From NCBI GenBank assembly GCA_964369265.1, contig CAYJEV010000006.1, positions 1-39,331 of the forward strand: 39,331 nt of DNA. The letters are read 5' to 3'. The position numbers and the translations under genes were made by a program. This stretch comes from DAMCAP01 sp964369265. Lineage in GTDB: Bacteria; Bacillota; Clostridia; Oscillospirales; Ruminococcaceae. Every line of letters starts with the position of its first letter. The first letter of the stretch is position 1. The notes beneath the pieces were generated by a model, which did not search any database, had not been told where the DNA came from, and worked only from the letters and a program-made list of their open reading frames with translations. Of this stretch, positions 8,290-16,065 are shown piece after piece.

Positions 8290-8427
8290 GGGTGCTCGAT
8301 ATAATCCGAATTAGCCCAGAGTAATCAGATTTTGCTTTTAAGCAAGGCAGACGAAGATAGAATACTTGCGTATTCGGATTATGTATGGATAGCTATTATG
8401 GGCTGGTTCAGATTATATCGGTCACCC
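8290..8427. mobile_element. Family A element, 138 bp, internally deleted
   Basis: Ends are GGGTGCTCGATATAATCCGAA and the inverse of GGGTGACCGATATAATCTGAA, flanked by TA at 8288-8289 and 8428-8429. Relative to the 271-bp copy at 24640 it is inverted. It keeps the GAATAC/GTATTC hairpin and the TTGCTT/AAGCAA hairpin but lacks the 106-nt module. An internal stretch, TTCGGATTATGTATGGATAG, resembles a family B end. It lies upstream of the GGDEF pair and could alter their expression. Confidence 0.8.
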
Positions 8428-8517
8428 TATAGTATAAAAAGATATAAATTTATTTTTAAATAGAGATAACATTAAGTGTTAAGGCTTGTGTTAATTGTAA
8501 ATAGGGGAGGATAATGA

Positions 8518-9729
8518 ATGCTTAATCTTGATCTTGTATATATGGTTGGTACAGTTGTGCTATTCTTTATATACAACACTTTAGTTTTAGATACATCTTC
8601 GTATCTACTTAATGGCGGAAGCAAGAAGATATCAGTACAGGTGACATATTCTTTAATAATAACATTAGCGGTGGCTGGGTATATTTATATCGGAATAAGC
8701 ATGGCTTATATATATGTATATTTATTGCTGTTATATTTCCTTGCATATAAGTTCACTTCAAAAGCAACAATAGAGCAAAGCTTCAATGGGTCGATTATAA
8801 TAGCTATGTCAATGAGCGTTGTTCTGCTTCCTTTAGTGGCTGTGTTATCTATATATTATGGAGTTTCATATGCAGAAGTTTTGACAAATCCATCTATATT
8901 AAGCACAAGTTTATTCCATGCTTGCTTTATGATGATAATTTTCTTTGTTATCTTTAGAAAAACTTTATCGCTTGAGGATATAAAAAGAGTCACAACAGAG
9001 AGCATATATTCTCCGATGGTTGCTGCTTATGGTGTTTTTGGTTTAGCCTTTTCTACTTCTCAATATGCTCTTTTAATATCAGATGTTTATTTGCCAGAGC
9101 TTATCTATATAGTAATGGCATCGCTATTACTTAATATGTTTTTGTTTTTCTTTACTTTACTATATATAATTAACTTTATGAGATTAAATTCATACAAATC
9201 GGAGGCTATGAAGCAACAATCAAAATATGCTAGCATATTAAATAAAAAGAGAGAGATTCTTAGCAATGTTGAAAAGGATGAGCAAACAGGTTTTTATAAC
9301 AGAAAGTTTGTTGAGGATATGCTAATTGAGTATAGCACACTAGATAAAACTAATTTTGGTGTTATCTCCCTTATCGCACCAGAGCTGAAATTTGTTAATG
9401 AAATATTTGGCTTTGATTGTGGCGACAGGATGATACTAGATATGGCAGAAAGCTTTGAAGGACTGACTGAAAAAAGGCACATCCTTGCTAGAACTGCTGC
9501 GTCTGAGATGGCCATGATTGTCGAGAATACTGACACAATGGAAATAGATATAATCGCAAGCAGAGTTTTAAATCGAGTTAAAACAGCGGCTAATTATGAA
9601 GTATTTCCGATGAGGTGTGAAGTAGGCTATGCTTTTTATGATCCTAAAAAAAGTAAGGCGAATATTAAAGATATGATATTAGAAGCAAAAAAATCTGTGC
9701 TAGAATCTGAGGGAGGGATGAGTGTATGA
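8518..9729 (+). CDS. Membrane protein with degenerate GGDEF domain (1 of pair)
   Basis: 403 residues. About seven hydrophobic segments occupy residues 5-220 and a GGDEF-fold domain occupies about 250-400. The domain entry motif DEQTGFYNRKF (254-264) is intact, as is the FGFDCGDRMIL helix (297-307). The catalytic GGDEF position reads AASEM (327-331), which lacks the glycines and the metal/GTP-binding acidic pair, so diguanylate cyclase activity is unlikely. Such domains often act as GTP or c-di-GMP sensors or as partners. The start is chosen by GGGGAGG seven bases upstream. It overlaps the next gene by ATGA, so the two are translationally coupled. The family A element at 8290-8427 lies upstream. 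Confidence 0.7.
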   Translation: MLNLDLVYMVGTVVLFFIYNTLVLDTSSYLLNGGSKKISVQVTYSLIITLAVAGYIYIGISMAYIYVYLLLLYFLAYKFTSKATIEQSFNGSIIIAMSMSVVLLPLVAVLSIYYGVSYAEVLTNPSILSTSLFHACFMMIIFFVIFRKTLSLEDIKRVTTESIYSPMVAAYGVFGLAFSTSQYALLISDVYLPELIYIVMASLLLNMFLFFFTLLYIINFMRLNSYKSEAMKQQSKYASILNKKREILSNVEKDEQTGFYNRKFVEDMLIEYSTLDKTNFGVISLIAPELKFVNEIFGFDCGDRMILDMAESFEGLTEKRHILARTAASEMAMIVENTDTMEIDIIASRVLNRVKTAANYEVFPMRCEVGYAFYDPKKSKANIKDMILEAKKSVLESEGGMSV

Positions 9730-10928
9730 TGTTATCTATAGCGTTTGCTCTTTCATTTTTAGTATATCATGTAACTGTTTGTCGATATGCGGCATATATA
9801 TATGAATACCGCAAAAATCTAATTTTGCTTATACTAGTAAGCTTTTTAGCTAACTATTCCATTCTGTTTTGGGGAAGAGCGAACTTGGGCGTTCACACTG
9901 AGGCGTATTTTATAATCTTTTATATAATTTCTTATTCCATTTTATTTAGATTCATGTCTAAAAAAAGATTCCTTGTAAATGCTTTTGGCATTTTTGCATT
10001 CACTTTAAATTTATTTTCAAGAAGAATATTAATGATTGCTATAGCATCGGTATTTTTGGGCATAAGTTTTGGTGAGGTTTTAATAACTAGAGATTTATAT
10101 ATTATTGTTTCAATTATACCATTCTTGATTGCTCCATATTCAATTGGAAAAACAAGAAAGAAGCTTAGTAAGGACATACTAGACGTTGTGTTTAGTGATA
10201 GGAAAAATCTATCATTCGCTGTTAGTATAATGGGAATTGTAGTTATTTATTCTGTTTGTATGTTGTTTTCAGTTAACATACTAAACAATGGCATTAAATA
10301 TGATATATTCTATGTTGTTATTGGTGTTTTAGCCAACATTACATATTTAATGGCAATTTTCTATTCATATACTTTCTCTAAGTTAAAGATAAATGAAATT
10401 GAGTTTAGACATTTAGATAGCAGTATTCGAGATGAGGAGATAGCGGTTAACAGAATTGTTGAGCAATATAGTCTTGATCCGAATACAAAGCTTGATATGA
10501 GGAAAGTTGCTGAAAAAGAGATAAAACAGTATCTGAAAGACAACAAGGCTTTTTATGTTGTGTTTATTGACATTGATGAATGCAGCCTTGTTAATAACAA
10601 CTATGGTCAAACAGAGGCTGAGTTTTATATTGAGCAGGTCGCAAAATCAGTTAAGACAAGCTTTAGGGGCGAGATAATAACTAAGGTTGGAATTGATGGC
10701 TTCTTAATTGTTGGTAGGGGCGGAAATATATATACTACAACTCAAAAAATGATGTGTTGCTATCATCAGGTTAAAGGAATGCAAAAGCAGTTTAACAAAG
10801 GCTACCAAACTTCTGTTAGTTATGGCATTAGTAATGTATCGGCGGACACTAATTTGAGCTATGAGCAGATAATAGAGGAAGCTCGCTTAAATATGATGGA
10901 CTTTAAGTCTGAAAAGAAGCGAAAATAA
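9726..10928 (+). CDS. Membrane protein with degenerate GGDEF domain (2 of pair)
   Basis: 400 residues. About seven membrane segments lie in residues 1-218, with a C-terminal GGDEF-like domain at about 245-395. The signature position reads GIDGF (322-326) instead of GG(D/E)EF, so metal and GTP binding are doubtful. The preceding FIDIDECSLVNNNYG motif and the C-terminal SYGIS motif support the fold. Overall layout matches its upstream neighbour, which suggests an old duplication and a heteromeric pair (inference). It starts inside the stop of the first gene (ATGA) behind GGGAGGGATGAG, and a terminator follows (10943-10977). Confidence 0.65.
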   Translation: MMLSIAFALSFLVYHVTVCRYAAYIYEYRKNLILLILVSFLANYSILFWGRANLGVHTEAYFIIFYIISYSILFRFMSKKRFLVNAFGIFAFTLNLFSRRILMIAIASVFLGISFGEVLITRDLYIIVSIIPFLIAPYSIGKTRKKLSKDILDVVFSDRKNLSFAVSIMGIVVIYSVCMLFSVNILNNGIKYDIFYVVIGVLANITYLMAIFYSYTFSKLKINEIEFRHLDSSIRDEEIAVNRIVEQYSLDPNTKLDMRKVAEKEIKQYLKDNKAFYVVFIDIDECSLVNNNYGQTEAEFYIEQVAKSVKTSFRGEIITKVGIDGFLIVGRGGNIYTTTQKMMCCYHQVKGMQKQFNKGYQTSVSYGISNVSADTNLSYEQIIEEARLNMMDFKSEKKRK

Positions 10929-10942
10929 TTATAAAAATCAAG

Positions 10943-10977
10943 TAGGTATCGTCATTTTATTGGCGATGCCTATTTTT
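10943..10977 (+). terminator. Terminator after the GGDEF pair
   Basis: TAGGTATCGTC (10943-10953) pairs with GGCGATGCCTA (10962-10972) with G-U pairs and is followed by TTTTT. Confidence 0.8.
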
Positions 10978-11058
10978 ATAATATTGAATGCGATAAGTTA
11001 TGGCTAAAAGCCGGAGGCATATATTTTAGCATATCACTTTATATTTCATTGAGCTATA

Positions 11059-11097
11059 TAAAAAGGACAACACAGAGCAAGTTCTGCATTGTCCTTT
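11059..11097 (-). terminator. Terminator of the leftward membrane-protein gene
   Basis: On the minus strand AAAGGACAA (11097-11089) pairs with TTGTCCTTT (11070-11062), extended by an inner CAGA/TCTG pairing, and runs into TTTTTATA. Confidence 0.75.
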
Positions 11098-11129
11098 GGC
11101 GGATTGATAAATTATATTGAAGGGAATTT

Positions 11130-11615
11130 TTATAAATACCAAGGCTCGTTCTTTTTGCTATCTCTAATTTCATTTTTTCTCATGTCGTTATAATTAGAGT
11201 TTTTGTAGCTAGAATAAATGTCTTTATCATTTTTATGAAACAGCGAGGATAAGCCAATGACAAAATAGCCAGCCACAAAAACTAGCATAACTCTTATGCT
11301 ACCAGCAAATGGATAAATATAAAAGAAGTTAAAAACAAAAAAATAGTATAAAAGCGCACCGACTATGCTTGAAACCAATAATGGCGCAATTCGGAGAATA
11401 AAGCTATCTCCAATAATTGACATATAATTGTTTGCAGCAGCAGCTATCATCACACCAACTAAAATGCTATACCCAGCATACCACCACCATGTTAAAAATA
11501 TATTATACGATGACATACCATACTCATAAACTCGCTGCCCAATTAAAGGGCATATAACTAAAGCAATAACAGGGAATACTATCAAATAAACTATAGCTCT
11601 CAAATTTTTAGACAT
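11130..11615 (-). CDS. Small integral membrane protein, unknown function
   Basis: 161 residues with four to five predicted membrane segments (about 5-25, 38-60, 73-95 and 105-128 from ATG 11615). A polar charged tail (HKNDKDIYSSYKNSNYNDMRK...) follows, probably cytoplasmic. I do not recognise a family. ATG 11615 was chosen because AAGGAGG lies five bases upstream; a TTG 21 bases further out has no ribosome site. It is flanked by terminators on both sides (11059-11097 and 11741-11766), so it is probably transcribed alone. Confidence 0.6.
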   Translation of the reverse strand: MSKNLRAIVYLIVFPVIALVICPLIGQRVYEYGMSSYNIFLTWWWYAGYSILVGVMIAAAANNYMSIIGDSFILRIAPLLVSSIVGALLYYFFVFNFFYIYPFAGSIRVMLVFVAGYFVIGLSSLFHKNDKDIYSSYKNSNYNDMRKNEIRDSKKNEPWYL

Positions 11616-11740
11616 AATGACCTCCTTAATATACAAATAATCTCTGTTTCACTGCAATTATTTGAGTGAATAGTGATGATATCGCCTTGCGACAGCATAG
11701 TAAATGATTTTTGCTTCTTTATCATTGTTTTATAAATTGG

Positions 11741-11766
11741 TTCACCAGCTCATTAGAGCTGGTGAA
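11741..11766 (-). terminator. Hairpin downstream of the HD-GYP gene
   Basis: TTCACCAGCTC (11741-11751) is perfectly complementary to GAGCTGGTGAA (11756-11766) with a 4-base loop. The U tract on the minus strand is weak. Confidence 0.6.
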
Positions 11767-11796
11767 TGACAAAATTATTTACAAAAGGAAGAAATA

Positions 11797-13755
11797 TTAA
11801 AATAAGGTTGCCTTTGGAGGCATCATAGTTAAGGAGAAATCTTGAGTTTCAAAGCAACTATAATAGATGCTATATCTATAATCAGTTAAGATCTCCTCAA
11901 TGCTATTATATAGCTCTTGATTGTTAAACACAATCTCTGCAACAAAAGGCGAATATCGGTTGCCAATTTGTGATAGCAAGTCATCTTTTAGATGAGATAA
12001 AGTTTTTTCCGAAGCATAGCTTCTGCCGACACTATCAGTTGCTGCATCTATAGAATCTGCAACTGTGATAACGTCAATTATAAGCTTAACAGGCGAATTT
12101 AAATTATCAAAATCATATGGATAACCAAACTTTCCATCATAGCTTTTGTGATGTCCGAGGGCTATATCGGCAAAATGGGCAAAAAGCTCTTGGTTGTTAT
12201 TGAATTTAATATCAGTAACATACTTTAGCTGTTCTGTTATTTCTGAATTTGAGCTGAAATCTGGAGCAGTTTTAATAAAAGCCTTTGCCTTTGAGGTATG
12301 TTGCTTTATCATTTCAAACTCTTTATCGTTAAGCTTCCTAACATAGAAAGAAACCATATGAGAATACACAATCTTGCCAATATCATGAATAAGCCCTGAA
12401 AACCATACAAATAACAGCAGTTCGCCTATATTATCATTAACATCTTCAATACTGTTTATTGAAGGCAGGCCGATAAGCTTTTCAGGATGGTGCTTTGCAA
12501 TAAACTCAACGATTGTAAACGCAATTTTTGCAACCATAACAGAGTGAACATATGTTGGCGGATGCCTAAATACAGTTAGCGATAATAGCAGCTTTAAATA
12601 AGCGAAATCCTCTAGCGCTGAGTGGCTTCCTGTTGCGAAATTTGTGAGCATTGAAGTTACATGGGAGCGAGAAAGCGTTTCTGGAATGTTACTAACATAG
12701 CTATAAACATCATTTTCGATCTCTTTTGCTATTCGGTTGCGCTTAGTTTTAGATAGATCTTCTTCAGGAACAAGGGCCACATAATTAAAGTATAATGCAG
12801 TTATATGAAGCTTTTTATAAAGGTCAGTATATGTATATTCATTATCAGCTTGTTTATAAACGTTGTAAAGAAAATCAGAAAGCTCTTTTGCTGTAATAAA
12901 GCCATTATAATATTCAGCAGAATAAAGATAATATAATGTTTTAGTTTCTGCCGCAGTGTAATCATTGCTTTCAAGAATTTTTCCATCTTTTATTGTGTTA
13001 TATACATACATGGCAGACTCATGAAAGCGTTTTACATAGTATTCATCATCCTTTTTAAGCTGACCATTTCTTAGGGCAGTTAGGCAGGTAGCGCATAGAT
13101 TGTCGTGAAGATTTTTAAAATAGGCATCCCAAGGGAAATCTGGATCAACTTCCATTGCAACATTTCTCCAAAAATCCTCTGCTCTATCATAACGACTGAA
13201 AGTTTCTTTAATATCTCTATCAGGAACGCTTATATAAGAATTTCCATAAGCTCTGACAATTAAGTTTCTAGTTACTCTGTCAAACTCAGCATATCTATCG
13301 CCAAAAGAAGTAACTTCATTATAACACTCCTGCATATCTTTTCTAAATAAGTGAGATTCAAGATAAAATAGTGTTAAGCCTTTATAGAAGGTGTTAGCTA
13401 TATATCTTTCATCATCGCCAATAGATTTAGCATATATAGATAGGGCATGGCGTATTTCGTATGAAAGGCCAGTGTCAATGCTTTCTTTATAGCCAGAAAG
13501 CCTGCTTGCGAGTTCTTCTAGTTCATCAGCCTGAGTTGCTGTCATAGCTTCTGGATTTTTAAGTAGTGGTGAGAGATGCTCTTCAATAATGACATTAGTT
13601 TCAGCTATTAGCGCTCTTATTTCTGCGCCGCGATTGTCAAGAATTTCTTTAATGTTATCACGAGAGATGTTTTGTTTGTCTGAAAATTGTTTTGAAGCAA
13701 GCTCTGAAAATTTCTTTTCATTTTCGATAATTTTCAGAAAATTCTCATTAGTCAA
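11797..13755 (-). CDS. HD-GYP domain protein with long helical N-terminus
   Basis: 652 residues, soluble. The N-terminal 390 residues are largely helical, tetratricopeptide-like in character, without a domain I can name. The C-terminal HD-GYP domain (about 400-600) shows HS (404-405), HDIGK (457-461) and GHH...DG..GYP (HH 535-536, GYP 544-546), the full metal-binding and GYP set. HD-GYP enzymes hydrolyse c-di-GMP or c-GAMP to linear products or GMP. Activity here is inference. The start is TTG 13755 behind AAGGAGGG with a 7-base spacer; the frame extends to another TTG upstream that has no site. It has its own promoter (13838-13867). It may act with the nearby degenerate GGDEF proteins. Confidence 0.7.
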   Translation of the reverse strand: MTNENFLKIIENEKKFSELASKQFSDKQNISRDNIKEILDNRGAEIRALIAETNVIIEEHLSPLLKNPEAMTATQADELEELASRLSGYKESIDTGLSYEIRHALSIYAKSIGDDERYIANTFYKGLTLFYLESHLFRKDMQECYNEVTSFGDRYAEFDRVTRNLIVRAYGNSYISVPDRDIKETFSRYDRAEDFWRNVAMEVDPDFPWDAYFKNLHDNLCATCLTALRNGQLKKDDEYYVKRFHESAMYVYNTIKDGKILESNDYTAAETKTLYYLYSAEYYNGFITAKELSDFLYNVYKQADNEYTYTDLYKKLHITALYFNYVALVPEEDLSKTKRNRIAKEIENDVYSYVSNIPETLSRSHVTSMLTNFATGSHSALEDFAYLKLLLSLTVFRHPPTYVHSVMVAKIAFTIVEFIAKHHPEKLIGLPSINSIEDVNDNIGELLLFVWFSGLIHDIGKIVYSHMVSFYVRKLNDKEFEMIKQHTSKAKAFIKTAPDFSSNSEITEQLKYVTDIKFNNNQELFAHFADIALGHHKSYDGKFGYPYDFDNLNSPVKLIIDVITVADSIDAATDSVGRSYASEKTLSHLKDDLLSQIGNRYSPFVAEIVFNNQELYNSIEEILTDYRYSIYYSCFETQDFSLTMMPPKATLF

Positions 13756-13837
13756 ATAACATCCCTCCTTTTCTAGTGTAAGTAGTTGTTTAGCTAAATT
13801 TAAAAGCAGCCCCAAATTAGCTAAACGTATATTTATA

Positions 13838-13867
13838 AGTATAACATATCAAAGCTTAGATTGTAAA
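13838..13867 (-). promoter_or_regulatory. Promoter of the HD-GYP gene (extended -10)
   Basis: On the minus strand TTTACA (13867-13862), an 18-base spacer ending TGT, and TATACT (13843-13838). It lies 83 bases before the TTG start. Confidence 0.55.
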
Positions 13868-13891
13868 CTATTTATTGTGTAAAAAGACAAA

Positions 13892-14083
13892 TTATAGCAA
13901 GAATAAATAAGCTATACCAATTATAATAGCAGTTATAAAAAGTATAACAGGCATAAATGTTATAAAAGCGGCGATTACCATGGCAGTAAAATCGCCTTTT
14001 TCAAGCTCTAATCCCTCATAATGCTCATCAAGCTCTGCTTTGCTTTTTTGTTTTGGCAACTTATTTTTAAAATATTCCAACAT
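13892..14083 (-). CDS. 63-residue membrane protein, last gene of the Opp-type operon
   Basis: 63 residues. A charged N-terminal 35 residues (MLEYFKNKLPKQKSK...) is followed by one long hydrophobic stretch or a tight hairpin (about 36-63). No family recognised. ATG 14083 is 11 bases past the stop of the OppF gene, and its AAAGGAG ribosome site overlaps that stop codon, so it is translationally coupled. This placement suggests a small accessory subunit of the transporter (inference). Confidence 0.6.
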   Translation of the reverse strand: MLEYFKNKLPKQKSKAELDEHYEGLELEKGDFTAMVIAAFITFMPVILFITAIIIGIAYLFLL

Positions 14084-14094
14084 AAATTTCTCCT

Positions 14095-15075
14095 TTAGAC
14101 TAATGGAAAGTGACAAGCGATAAATCTATTATCCCCAACCTTTCTTAGTTTTGGAGATATTTCCATACATCTCTCTTTAGCGTATTTACAGCGAGGATGA
14201 AACTTGCAGCCAGCTGGAGGATTAATAGGGCTTGGCACATCTCCCTCGATTATATTTGCTTCAATGTCGCTATCTTCTGTAACAGATGGAATTGAGCTAA
14301 TTAGGGCTTTTGTGTATGGGTGAAGAGGGGAGGAGAACAAGCTGTCTGCTTCTGAAAGCTCAACAATGTTGCCAAGGTACATAACTGCTATTCTGTCAGA
14401 AATAAACCTAACTGTGCTTAAGTCATGGGAGATGAAGAGATAGGTTAGGTTGTTTTGCTTTTTTAAGTCTAGCAATAAATTGATTATTTGCGACTGAATG
14501 GAAACGTCAAGCGTCGAAATGCATTCATCACACACCACAAATTTAGGGTTTAATGCTAGAGCTCTTGCTATGCTTATTCTCTGCCTTTGTCCTCCTGAAA
14601 ATTGATGAGGATAGCGGTGAAGCATATGCTTTTGAAGCCCGCACTTTTCCATTATATCAACAATATAATCTTCGAGCGCCTTATCTTTTTTTGTGAAGAT
14701 TTTATGGGCAATGACAGCTTCGGAGATTAGTTGTCCAACAGTCAGTCTTGGGTTAAGAGAAGAATATGGATCTTGAAAGATGATTTGAAGCTCTTTTCTT
14801 AGCTTTCTCAGTTCTTCTTTGTTGTGAATAGATAGAGGCTGTCCGTTGTATGTAACTTCGCCTTCAGTTTGGGGATATAAGCCTAAGATAACCCTTCCTA
14901 AGCTGCTTTTTCCGCATCCAGACTCTCCAACAAGACCTAATATTTCATTTTCGTATATATCGATTGTAATTCCATCGACTGCCTTAACATACTGCTTTTC
15001 CCCAATGAAACTAAAGCTCTTTTTAACAGGAAAATGCATCTTTACATTATTAAGGCTTAGCAATGCTTTACTCAT
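14095..15075 (-). CDS. Oligopeptide-type ABC transporter ATP-binding protein, OppF-like
   Basis: 326 residues, cytosolic ATPase on the membrane face. Walker A GESGCGKS is at 50-57, the Q-loop at about 101, the signature FSGGQRQR at 159-166 and Walker B VVCDECISTLD at 180-190. The catalytic Glu is kept, but the usual Pro after DE is Cys. The C-terminal oligo_HPY extension has the cysteine set CKFHPRCKYAKERC and a later C, which in OppD/F proteins binds an iron-sulfur cluster. The start ATG overlaps the stop of the OppD gene by 8 bases (ATGAGTAA), so the two are co-translated. It pairs with OppD to power import. Peptide specificity is inferred from family only. Confidence 0.92.
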   Translation of the reverse strand: MSKALLSLNNVKMHFPVKKSFSFIGEKQYVKAVDGITIDIYENEILGLVGESGCGKSSLGRVILGLYPQTEGEVTYNGQPLSIHNKEELRKLRKELQIIFQDPYSSLNPRLTVGQLISEAVIAHKIFTKKDKALEDYIVDIMEKCGLQKHMLHRYPHQFSGGQRQRISIARALALNPKFVVCDECISTLDVSIQSQIINLLLDLKKQNNLTYLFISHDLSTVRFISDRIAVMYLGNIVELSEADSLFSSPLHPYTKALISSIPSVTEDSDIEANIIEGDVPSPINPPAGCKFHPRCKYAKERCMEISPKLRKVGDNRFIACHFPLV

Positions 15076-16057
15076 TTTCGCACCTCGTTATTTCTGGATA
15101 AAAACATCTGACACTCTGATATTCGCTTATCTTTAAAAGCTCTGGCTCGTTGTTATAGCAATGTTCGTTAGCATATTTGCAACGTGGAGAAAATTTGCAT
15201 CCAACAGGCAAATCTAATGGAGAGGGAACATTTCCTGCTATAGCTTCTAGCCTATTTCCTTTAGTTTTATTCCAAGAAGGCGAGCTTTGCAAAAGCGCTT
15301 TGGTATATGGGTGGGATATAGAGCTATTATCAAAAATAATGCTTTTAGGCGCTGTTTCCACCACTTGACCGCAATACATAACAGCAACATCATCAACCAT
15401 CTGCCTTATGACACCTAAGTCGTGAGTTATAAACAATATTGAGCTGCCAAGCTCTTTTTTTAGCTGATTCATTAGCACAAGTATCTGCGCCTGAATTGTC
15501 ACATCTAGGGCTGTTGTCGGCTCGTCGGCAATAAGCAGTTTAGGCTTACAAGAAAGGGCTATCGCAATCATTACACGCTGTCGCATTCCTCCTGAAAGCT
15601 GATGAGGATATCCCATAGCAATAGTTTCGGGATTTGCAATCTTAACCTTCCTTAGCATTTCTATAGCTTGTTTGCTCGCAGAGCTTTTATCTATATTTTG
15701 GTGAAGCATAATAACTTCGGATATCTGCTTTCCGATTGTTAGAACAGGATTAAGGCTAGTCATTGGCTCTTGAAATATCATTGATATTTCATTTCCACGA
15801 ATATCTCTAAGCTGTTTGTCGCTATATTCAGAAATTAGCCTTCCATCAAAAATAATCTCGCCTTTGTGTATGCTTTGATTCTTCTCAAATAGCTTTAAAA
15901 TGCTCATAGCGGTCTGGCTTTTTCCAGAGCCAGACTCTCCAATGACACCAAGCGTCTTTCCCTTTACAAGGCTTAGCGAAACGCCATTAACAGCCTTTAT
16001 AATTCCCTTTTTAGTGGTAAAATAGGTGTGCAAGTCTTTAATTTCTAGTATATTCAT
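15068..16057 (-). CDS. Oligopeptide-type ABC transporter ATP-binding protein, OppD-like
   Basis: 329 residues. Walker A GESGSGKS is at 40-47, Q-loop Q96, signature LSGGMRQR at 154-161 and Walker B LLIADEPTTALD at 174-185. The C-terminal cysteine motif CKFSPRCKYANEHC and a later C are typical of OppD/DppD. It forms the ATPase dimer with the OppF-like protein. ATG 16057 follows AGGAGGG, which overlaps the stop of the upstream permease gene, so expression is coupled. No key residue is missing. Confidence 0.93.
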   Translation of the reverse strand: MNILEIKDLHTYFTTKKGIIKAVNGVSLSLVKGKTLGVIGESGSGKSQTAMSILKLFEKNQSIHKGEIIFDGRLISEYSDKQLRDIRGNEISMIFQEPMTSLNPVLTIGKQISEVIMLHQNIDKSSASKQAIEMLRKVKIANPETIAMGYPHQLSGGMRQRVMIAIALSCKPKLLIADEPTTALDVTIQAQILVLMNQLKKELGSSILFITHDLGVIRQMVDDVAVMYCGQVVETAPKSIIFDNSSISHPYTKALLQSSPSWNKTKGNRLEAIAGNVPSPLDLPVGCKFSPRCKYANEHCYNNEPELLKISEYQSVRCFYPEITRCENE

Positions 16058-16065
16058 ATGCCCTC

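Noticed and set aside
8518..10928. Active diguanylate cyclases
   Set aside because: Both signature motifs lack the glycines and acidic residues needed for GTP and metal binding.
11628..11657. Promoter TTGCAG/TATATT for the small membrane-protein gene
   Set aside because: The -10 box directly abuts the ribosome site, so the message would start inside or after it.
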